Assembly (NCBI GenBank): GCA_029261435.1
Contig: JAJDBI010000196.1
Location: forward strand, 1-25,195
Source of the DNA: Nitrospinaceae bacterium
GTDB lineage: Bacteria > Nitrospinota > Nitrospinia > Nitrospinales > VA-1
Direction of reading: 5' to 3'
Length of the DNA stretch: 25,195 nt
The position numbers and the translations under genes were made by a program. Of the stretch, positions 6,993 through 12,985 are shown piece by piece. The stretch's first letter is position 1. Each line of letters starts with the position of its first letter. Below the pieces are notes generated by a model. That model was not told where the DNA came from, searched no databases, and saw only the letters and a list, made by a program, of their open reading frames with translations.

Positions 6993-9080
6993 ATGAAACA
7001 ATATAAAATTCAAGATATAAGAAATATCGGATTGGTAGGCCATGGGGGATCTGGTAAAACATCTTTAGCGGAAGCGATTTTATATTATTCCGGAGTCTCT
7101 GACCGGTTAGGTCAAGTGGGTGATGTCTCATCTGTTATGGATTATGACCCGGATGAAGTAAAGCGCGGGCATTCTATAGATGCTTCGGTTGCGTTTTGTG
7201 AAGTGAGTGCAACTAAATTGAATCTGGTTGATATGCCGGGGAGCAGTAACTTTATTGCTGATACGCCTGCCTGCCTCAGAGTTGTCGATGGTCTGATTTT
7301 TGTGATCAGTGCTGATGAAGGAATGCAGTTTTATACAGAAAAAATATGGAACTGGGCTGACCGGCTGAACCTTCCTCGAATTATTTTCCTGAATAAGCTG
7401 GATCATGAGCGGGCTAATATTGCCCCCATTCTGGAGTCGATTAAAAACAAATTCAAAAAGAATCCGGTTTTTATGCAACTACCCAATGCTACCGGGGAGA
7501 ATTTTTCAGGCATTGTGGACCATATCGATAAACATTACGTATCCTATGACAAGAGTAATAAGGGAATAGGAACGACAGGTGAGACACCTTCTGAAATAAA
7601 AGATGAAATGGAGATCAGCCATGCTGACTTGATGGAAGCGGTAGCGGAAGTTGATGATGAGCTGATTGAAGTATATCTTGAACAGGGGGAGTTGACGGAG
7701 GATGAGTTTTCTAAAGGATTAAAAGAAGGAATCCAAAATGGACAATTGATACCTGTGCTGGGTGGGTCGGCTCTGAACTCGATGGGTGTGGATCTTCTAC
7801 TCAAAGCAGCTATTAAATATCTGCCTTCGCCTGATTTACGAGCCTCTGTGACCGCAACAAGATTAAAAGATGATTCGGAGATAATCTGTTCCGCAAATGA
7901 GGGTAAATCGATTTCTGGTCTGGTGTTTAAAACCATTGCCGATCCTTATGCGGGAAAATTGACCCTGTTTAGAATGTTTTCAGGCTCTCTTAAAGGGGAT
8001 TCCACTGTTTACAACTCCACTCAGGATGTGAGCGAACGTGTGGGGCAGTTGTATATGCTTCAAGGAAAAAAGCAGGTCCAGGTTTCAGAGATCCCCGAGG
8101 GAGATATGGGAACTATGGCCAAACTGAAGTCAACGATCACAGGTGACACGCTTTCCGATGCTGAGGAAAAGGTGGTGTTTTCACCTATTACCTTCCCCTT
8201 GCCGGTTTTTTCTCGAGCGCTGGAACCTAAAACAAGGGCTGATGAAGAAAAAATCAGTAGCGCTTTGCACAGATTATTGGAAGAAGACCCCACCCTGACA
8301 ATGGAGAGAAGTGCTCAGACAGGACAATTGCTGCTTTCTGGGCTGGGGCAGGTGCACTTTGATGTAACACTGGAAAGGTTGAAGCGACGTTTTGGTGTGG
8401 AAGTTATTGTCAAGGCTCCCAAGGTTCCTTATCGCGAAACGATTAAAGGTTCCACAAAGGTGCAGGGAAAATATAAAAAACAAACGGGCGGGAAGGGCCA
8501 GTTTGGAGACACTTGGATAGAAATCTCTCCCTTGGCGCGAGGAGAAGGTTATGTTTTTGAAGATAAAATTGTTGGAGGTGCAATACCAAAGACTTATATT
8601 CCAGCCGTTGATAAGGGTATTCAAGAGGCAATGGCTGGTGGTATTATCGCTCATTGCCCCATGGTCGATGTAAAGGTGAGTCTCTATGACGGGTCTTACC
8701 ATAACGTGGACTCGTCGGAAATGGCGTTCAAGATTGCCGGATCACTTGGGTTCAAAAAAGGGGTTTTGGGTTGCAAGCCGATTCTTATTGAACCGGTCAT
8801 GAATATGGAAATCGTAGTGCCGAGCGATCATGTTGGGGATATAATGGGAGATATCAATTCCAAGCGAGGTAAGATTCAGGGGATTGATCCGGGGGAGGGT
8901 ACTCAGACCATTCGTGCCTATGTACCGATGGCAGAGGTTTTGAATTATGCCGCTGATCTGACTTCTATGACGGGAGGGCAGGGTATGTTCGTCATGGAGT
9001 ATGATCACTATGAAGATGTTCCTGAACATTTGATGCAAAAAATTATTGATGAAGCTAACCGGGTTCACGAAGAGAAGTAG
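6993..9080 (+). CDS. fusA2: Elongation factor G paralogue (EF-G2-like GTPase)
   Basis: A 695-residue protein with the EF-G layout: GTPase domain, domain II, and domains III-V including KVPYRETIKG, KKQTGGKGQFGD and the C-terminal MTGGQGMFVMEYDHY. The P-loop is GHGGSGKT (16-23), typical of the second EF-G type rather than the housekeeping EF-G, which has AHIDAGKT. Switch II reads DMPGSSNF (80-87), so the catalytic His of DTPGH is replaced by Ser84 and Thr by Met81. Switch I (KRGHSI) is also unusual, while NKLD (134-137) is intact. FusA2-type proteins often deviate at this His. A role in ribosome recycling, stress or another ribosome-bound state is inference. GAGG at 6985-6988 supports the start. 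Confidence 0.88.
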   Translation: MKQYKIQDIRNIGLVGHGGSGKTSLAEAILYYSGVSDRLGQVGDVSSVMDYDPDEVKRGHSIDASVAFCEVSATKLNLVDMPGSSNFIADTPACLRVVDGLIFVISADEGMQFYTEKIWNWADRLNLPRIIFLNKLDHERANIAPILESIKNKFKKNPVFMQLPNATGENFSGIVDHIDKHYVSYDKSNKGIGTTGETPSEIKDEMEISHADLMEAVAEVDDELIEVYLEQGELTEDEFSKGLKEGIQNGQLIPVLGGSALNSMGVDLLLKAAIKYLPSPDLRASVTATRLKDDSEIICSANEGKSISGLVFKTIADPYAGKLTLFRMFSGSLKGDSTVYNSTQDVSERVGQLYMLQGKKQVQVSEIPEGDMGTMAKLKSTITGDTLSDAEEKVVFSPITFPLPVFSRALEPKTRADEEKISSALHRLLEEDPTLTMERSAQTGQLLLSGLGQVHFDVTLERLKRRFGVEVIVKAPKVPYRETIKGSTKVQGKYKKQTGGKGQFGDTWIEISPLARGEGYVFEDKIVGGAIPKTYIPAVDKGIQEAMAGGIIAHCPMVDVKVSLYDGSYHNVDSSEMAFKIAGSLGFKKGVLGCKPILIEPVMNMEIVVPSDHVGDIMGDINSKRGKIQGIDPGEGTQTIRAYVPMAEVLNYAADLTSMTGGQGMFVMEYDHYEDVPEHLMQKIIDEANRVHEEK

Positions 9081-9120
9081 TCGAAGTGACCGGAGCTATT
9101 ATAACAGAGCACCATTTCCT

Positions 9121-9135
9121 GAGGGAACAGTTTTG
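9121..9135 (+). promoter_or_regulatory. Shine-Dalgarno and TTG start that set the ihfA start
   Basis: GAGGGA at 9121-9126 precedes TTG at 9133-9135 with suitable spacing. The frame is open back to an ATG at 9046 inside the EF-G gene, but only the TTG start gives an N-terminus (NKADLNGTLVKADIIDQVYEK) that fits IHF/HU proteins. Confidence 0.7.
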
Positions 9136-9462
9136 AATAAAGCCGATTTGAACGGAACCCTGGTGAAGGCGGATATTATTGATCAGGTTTATGAAAAAGT
9201 CGGGTTCACACGCCAGGAAGCCGCTCAGGCTGTGGAGATTTTATTTGATGAAATTAAATCTGAATTGGCAAGTGGCAATAATGTCCGAATTTCAAGGTTC
9301 GCTAGTTTTATTTTGCGGGAGAAAAGGGCTCGTAATGCGCGTAACCCTAAAACCGGTGAAACGATTCGTATTCGACCCCGAACCGTATTGACCTTTAAAC
9401 CCAGTAAGCAGTTGCTGGACTCAACCAACCAATCGCACTCTGATGACAACTCTGATTCCTGA
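9133..9462 (+). CDS. ihfA: Integration host factor alpha subunit / HU-like protein
   Basis: A 109-residue DNA-bending protein of the HU/IHF family. The N-terminal helices (KADIIDQVYEKVGFTRQEAAQAVE) are followed by the beta-saddle and the DNA-intercalating arm ARNPKTGETIRI. This arm has the conserved Pro and the RNPKTG motif found in both IHF subunits and in HU. The alpha assignment rests on close similarity of this layout to IhfA and on the neighbouring merR gene, a common ihfA partner outside the gamma-proteobacteria. An ATG at 9046 would add a basic 29-residue extension without family support and overlap the EF-G gene by 35 bases, so I use TTG 9133. The C-terminus ends in a short Ser/Asp-rich tail. 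Confidence 0.88.
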   Translation: MNKADLNGTLVKADIIDQVYEKVGFTRQEAAQAVEILFDEIKSELASGNNVRISRFASFILREKRARNARNPKTGETIRIRPRTVLTFKPSKQLLDSTNQSHSDDNSDS

Positions 9463-9805
9463 TAAACTATTTTTTAAAATTGGTGAAGTCGCTGATCTGG
9501 CTAGCGTTGAACAACATGTTTTGCGCTATTGGGAAGATGAAATAGATGCACTGAAACCGACTAAAAACAAATCGGGGCAGAGGCTATACCAGAAAAAGGA
9601 TGTCGAGTTGGTTCTGGAAATAAAGCGACTTCTTTATGAGGAAAAATTCACCATTGCTGGAGCCAAAAGTAAACTCAAAAGATTTAAAAAGAAAGGTACT
9701 CAGCTCGATTTTGCCTATGATCGAGAGTCTTTTCTTGAATGGAAGCAGGAGATGAAAAGTGAATTGGAGTCAATTTTAAAAACTCTTGAGGATCCTAAAG
9801 ACTGA
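9443..9805 (+). CDS. MerR-family transcriptional regulator
   Basis: A 120-residue regulator. The N-terminal winged helix-turn-helix is clear: FFKIGEVADLASVEQHVLRYWE, then SGQRLYQKKDVELVLEIKRLLYEEKFTIAGAKS, the standard MerR wing and helix pattern (about residues 10-80). The rest is a short Lys-rich, Glu-containing helix suitable for dimerisation; no effector domain or metal-binding cysteines are present, so the inducer is unknown. The start at ATG 9443 overlaps the end of ihfA by 20 bases and has no Shine-Dalgarno, suggesting translational coupling. Small MerR proteins directly after ihfA are seen in many bacteria, but I do not know an established function for them. Confidence 0.9.
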   Translation: MTTLIPDKLFFKIGEVADLASVEQHVLRYWEDEIDALKPTKNKSGQRLYQKKDVELVLEIKRLLYEEKFTIAGAKSKLKRFKKKGTQLDFAYDRESFLEWKQEMKSELESILKTLEDPKD

Positions 9806-9832
9806 AAACGGATGTCTGTAATGTGGGCCAAT

Positions 9833-9868
9833 AAAAAAACCTCCCGGTATAAATCCGGGAGGTTTTTT
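9833..9868. terminator. Strong bidirectional rho-independent terminator
   Basis: A perfect 9-bp GC-rich stem, ACCTCCCGG (9839-9847) with CCGGGAGGT (9855-9863) and loop TATAAAT, is flanked by A7 upstream and T6 downstream. It sits between convergent merR (+) and the peroxiredoxin gene (-) and can end transcription from both sides. Confidence 0.95.
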
Positions 9869-9889
9869 ATTTAATGCTAGTCTGTTTAT

Positions 9890-10363
9890 TTAGGAAAACG
9901 CTTTTTTTGCGACATCTAACAAGGCGTCAACAGTACGGCATCCTAATAGTTCAGCATCTTCTCGAGCAACCTGATCACCATTTGCATCGACTGCAATTAC
10001 GGAGCGTTGCAGGTAGCGGCTTTTTACCCCTTCGAGAGTCAATTTGTTGGCATTTCCAAATTCCTGGCTTACATCCTGAAACAGATTTGGCAGACCTCTT
10101 CCTGCGTTACTGAGAATGTCAGTTCCTACCACAACAATGACTTCATCAACACCTGCAGCTTTGAATTTATCCTGATTATCTTTAACGAGATCAAATTCTT
10201 TGTTGCAGAAACCGCCAGCTCCCGGAAGGGTGATAATGAGTCTCTTCCCTTTGAAATCATCGACCGACAGTTCCTGTTCTAATGGAGTGGAGGCAGCATT
10301 TTCTACCGACCATTCCGGGTTTAACCTGATTAATTTTGCATTGTTGCCTGGCAGTGTTGCCAT
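9890..10363 (-). CDS. Peroxiredoxin-like protein with atypical active site
   Basis: A 157-residue protein with the thioredoxin-fold layout of the Prx5/redoxin group: KRLIITLPGAGGFC (40-53), GVDEVIVVVGTD (71-82), and R120 in QRSVIAVDANG, which matches the conserved Arg strand. The presumed peroxidatic Cys53 sits in PGAGGFC, whereas the family has PGAFTPxC; the active-site Thr is missing and the Pro-Cys spacing is one residue shorter. A second Cys142 near the C-terminus (LGCRT) could resolve it. Family membership is clear, peroxidase activity is not. GGAGG (10371-10375) with 7-base spacing supports ATG 10363. It is transcribed alone, towards the shared terminator. Confidence 0.8.
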   Translation of the reverse strand: MATLPGNNAKLIRLNPEWSVENAASTPLEQELSVDDFKGKRLIITLPGAGGFCNKEFDLVKDNQDKFKAAGVDEVIVVVGTDILSNAGRGLPNLFQDVSQEFGNANKLTLEGVKSRYLQRSVIAVDANGDQVAREDAELLGCRTVDALLDVAKKAFS

Positions 10364-10394
10364 AAAAAAACCTCCTTAAATTTTGGTTGTTAAG

Positions 10395-10413
10395 AGACAA
10401 TCTTAAGATGTCT
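10395..10413. promoter_or_regulatory. Palindrome in the peroxiredoxin upstream region
   Basis: The core ATCTTAAGAT (10400-10409) is a perfect palindrome. It is flanked by AGAC/A on the left and G/TCT on the right, extending the symmetry with one extra base. It lies 32-50 bases upstream of the peroxiredoxin start, in the 203-base divergent gap 10364-10566, and could be an operator. I see no reliable promoter in this gap. Confidence 0.35.
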
Positions 10414-10566
10414 GAGCATGTGGAAAGATGCAAAAATTGTGCAAATAAATTTTTATCGCGTCATTTAGCCTAAGATATTGATTTTATATGTATGTTATGA
10501 GTATGGCGAAATAAAAATTATTCTGTTAACCTAAAGGTATTGATCATATTGGAGCTTTAAAAGGCA

Positions 10567-12141
10567 ATGGGTAACTGGGTGACAATAGGCTGGATTTTAG
10601 TTTTTAATCTTCTGTGTGCTGACGTTTCGTGGGGGGAAGAGGCCAAGAGACCCTTTTATGAATACCCCGGCGACTACCGGCAACAGGTCAACCAATTGAA
10701 GGATGATTTTAAAACTCAATTTGGCTATGAACTGCTGGACCTTGAGTTGCTTTGGAAACCTGATGAAGTTAAAGAGCTTACTTTGGCATTTTCCAAGTTG
10801 CCAGAAACGTTTTTGCACATCCCTGGTGTTAAGGGTTTTTACCATTTGAGTAAATTGCGTGCTGCTCCGGAAGGGATGCCGGTGGACAATATTCCTGCTG
10901 CCACGTTCCCCGGTTTTCAAACTGTATATCGGAATTCGAACTTGTCTTATCACGTCGAGGTGGATGATCAAGAGCCTCGTATAGAGTTTTTTAATGTTTT
11001 ATTTTATGAAGAAAGAGAAAAGTTTCAGAACATTGTCCAGCATGAGATGGCGCATATTTTTGATACCTTTCATGGATACCTTTCTTTTACCAAAGAGTGG
11101 CTTGATATATCTAAGTTCAACTTGACTCACCTCCCTGCACTGGACGGTCGACCGGGAGATGATTATTTGTTCGCTGCTATTAATGACCCCGATGTTGATC
11201 ATTACGCTCCAGTTTCCACCCGTCAACTTTCTACGTATTCAAGGCAGAATCCGCAAGAAGACTTCGCCAATTCAGCTTCTGCGTATATTAATTATCCTTA
11301 TTTTCGTTATAGCCACCCTGAGCGTTATCAGTTCTTGAAAGAAAAGGTGTTTGGTGGGAAGGAGTATTTTCCTGAAACGACAATGAGCTATCGCGAAAAA
11401 GTGGTTTCGGATTTTGAAAAAGCATTGACGGATAGAGATTGGGTCGAAGCCGTTAGCATTGCCAGAGAAGTGGGTCGGGATTACGCCCCTGAAGTCGAAT
11501 CTGAATTGATTAAAAGGTTGAAAGAAATCCTGGAGGCTTCTCCAGATTCTGTAAGAGATGCAAGGCTAGGCATTGCTACCTGCTTTTTGTATAGCCCCCG
11601 GGCCCTGGAAATTCGTAGAAACTTGATCAGGAAAAAGAGGGTGCCGTTGCAAACGCTTTTGGAAGTACGGCGCTGTGGTCTCATGTCCCGACGCTCTTTT
11701 GAGAAAGAGTTTGCACAATGGTCTATGCGAAGTATCTATTTTTTTAAGAGCAAAGGCCGTGCACAAATCCAGTTCCTCGATCCGGTTTTACCTCTGGCCG
11801 GAGCAAGAGGATTTGAAACTCGTTATATATGGCGGGTTTTTTATGAAGGAAGTAACGTCCATATGGCAGAAGGAACCTATCTTGTGGAAGGGGTGAGACC
11901 CGGATCAGTGAAAATCAGCCTTGAAAAAAGCGTTGTGGGAACTTTGAACCTGCCGACAGGGAAACCTCTTGTTTTGGAGTTGGGAGCCCAGCGTGTACAC
12001 CCTCGGGAATTCAAAAGGTTGAATAGCAAGCCGGCAAAAATCAGGTTTGTCATTCAACCGGGTTTTAACTATGAAGCTCGCCGCAATCCGGAAATAAAAG
12101 TCATTTACCCTGAACGACCTGAGTTTGAAAAGTTTAAATGA
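10567..12141 (+). CDS. Exported HExxH protein, putative zinc metallopeptidase
   Basis: A 524-residue protein I cannot assign to a known gene. A hydrophobic N-terminus (WVTIGWILVFNLLCADVSWG) looks like a signal peptide. HEMAH at 159-163 follows a helix-like stretch (FQNIVQ) and fits a zincin site. About 70 residues later EDFANSASAY (231-240) contains acidic candidates for a third zinc ligand and a Tyr, a layout resembling anthrax lethal-factor-like/PPEP zincins (inference). After about residue 270 no domain is recognised; the C-terminal part (about 390-500) looks beta-rich. The Shine-Dalgarno is poor: GGAG at 10551 is 12 bases from the ATG. A GTG at 10579 is an alternative start. It ends 2 bases before the convergent neighbour. 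Confidence 0.75.
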   Translation: MGNWVTIGWILVFNLLCADVSWGEEAKRPFYEYPGDYRQQVNQLKDDFKTQFGYELLDLELLWKPDEVKELTLAFSKLPETFLHIPGVKGFYHLSKLRAAPEGMPVDNIPAATFPGFQTVYRNSNLSYHVEVDDQEPRIEFFNVLFYEEREKFQNIVQHEMAHIFDTFHGYLSFTKEWLDISKFNLTHLPALDGRPGDDYLFAAINDPDVDHYAPVSTRQLSTYSRQNPQEDFANSASAYINYPYFRYSHPERYQFLKEKVFGGKEYFPETTMSYREKVVSDFEKALTDRDWVEAVSIAREVGRDYAPEVESELIKRLKEILEASPDSVRDARLGIATCFLYSPRALEIRRNLIRKKRVPLQTLLEVRRCGLMSRRSFEKEFAQWSMRSIYFFKSKGRAQIQFLDPVLPLAGARGFETRYIWRVFYEGSNVHMAEGTYLVEGVRPGSVKISLEKSVVGTLNLPTGKPLVLELGAQRVHPREFKRLNSKPAKIRFVIQPGFNYEARRNPEIKVIYPERPEFEKFK

Positions 12142-12143
12142 GA

Positions 12144-12563
12144 CTAAGGGATAGTTCTGACCATGCGGTCGGCCATATTCAGATGGGCATATTTTGAGGG
12201 CCATACTTTCATTCCGTCTTCATATTGCACAACCAGGGCTGAGGAGTCCCGCTCTTCAAGGGTCCAGGTAGTTCCTGCGCTCCCAGGTTCGAAGATGGAG
12301 TGCAGGTAGATTTCATCTCCATACTTGACAGTATTATTGTAGCTCAGGTCAAACAATGACCATGCTTCCTCCTCAGTCGGATAACGCCAGTCCTCGCAAC
12401 CTGCGAGTCTTTCCATATTGGTGATTTCTACATAATCCTGGCCTTTAAACCAGTTGAGCCATTTTTTAGTGTCCTGAAAGGAGTCAGTTTTTCTCCACAT
12501 TACTTTCATTTGATTATCAGTGATGGTGCCATCCTCATTATCCAGAAATCGATCATTTGCCAT
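12144..12563 (-). CDS. DUF1566 (Lcl C-terminal domain) protein
   Basis: A 139-residue protein made almost entirely of one DUF1566-type domain. The pattern is FLDNEDGTITDNQMKVMWRK near the N-terminus, then a Trp-rich segment (KWLNWF), and DWRYPTEEEAWSLF in the middle, the signature of the family (DNGTVTDxxTxLMW ... DWRLPTxxEL). No signal peptide is seen, although many relatives are exported. Function of the family is poorly known. The gene converges on the HExxH gene with only 2 bases between the stops and no terminator hairpin, so the two transcripts must overlap. The Shine-Dalgarno is weak (AAAGAAAA region). Confidence 0.75.
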   Translation of the reverse strand: MANDRFLDNEDGTITDNQMKVMWRKTDSFQDTKKWLNWFKGQDYVEITNMERLAGCEDWRYPTEEEAWSLFDLSYNNTVKYGDEIYLHSIFEPGSAGTTWTLEERDSSALVVQYEDGMKVWPSKYAHLNMADRMVRTIP

Positions 12564-12663
12564 AAGTATTGTTTTCTTTAGTCCAACCTTTGTAGGCCGG
12601 TCTCCTCATCTTGAAAAATAAATAATAGAAGACCCATAATTATGAAGTCGTCTTAGAGTGTTA

Positions 12664-12681
12664 TTTGCATATTGCTGCAAA
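12664..12681. repeat. Inverted repeat TTTGCA-N6-TGCAAA
   Basis: A perfect 6-bp inverted repeat with a 6-base centre, between the small RHH-like gene (stop at 12686) and the DUF1566 gene (start at 12563). There is no T-tract, so an operator for the DUF1566 gene is as likely as a weak terminator for the RHH-like gene. Confidence 0.3.
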
Positions 12682-12685
12682 GTTG

Positions 12686-12910
12686 TCACCAGCCCTGTCC
12701 TTTAATTCCGTATGTACGACTTCCGGAAGAACCTTTTTGTAAATAACTTTCAAGGTCGTCCTCTTTTTTTGATGACAAGTTTGAAACTTTCAATTGATCA
12801 TTGATAGCGTCAACAATAAACTGGTTTAATCCTTGCTCATCACCCTTAAAGCGTTGTTCAAGAATTTGATAAAGATCCAAGTCAATATTCAGGGTTACTT
12901 TTTTTGACAT
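12686..12910 (-). CDS. Small ribbon-helix-helix-like protein
   Basis: A 74-residue protein. Residues 3-41 (KVTLNIDLDLYQILEQRF, then NQFIVDAINDQL) have the beta-strand/helix/helix pattern of ribbon-helix-helix DNA-binding proteins, the fold of many antitoxins and CopG/Arc-like regulators. The C-terminal tail is different: a Lys/Glu/Asp stretch, then GSSGSRTYGIKGQGW, which I do not recognise. There is no toxin-like gene next to it; its neighbours are the NtrY-type kinase (75 bases upstream) and the DUF1566 gene. The Shine-Dalgarno is weak (CGGAAA). Length and composition support a real gene, but homology is uncertain. Confidence 0.6.
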   Translation of the reverse strand: MSKKVTLNIDLDLYQILEQRFKGDEQGLNQFIVDAINDQLKVSNLSSKKEDDLESYLQKGSSGSRTYGIKGQGW

Positions 12911-12985
12911 GAAAATTTCCGCAAAAGTTTTAATGTAAGTTTATTTTAGAACAAAATGTGATGGAATGAAAGTAACGGATCAATA

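Noticed and set aside
8274..8702. 142-codon minus-strand frame opposite the EF-G paralogue
   Set aside because: Antisense to conserved EF-G domains III-IV, no family resemblance.
12686..12910. Toxin-antitoxin module
   Set aside because: An RHH-like protein is present but neither neighbour resembles a toxin, so the module is not supported.
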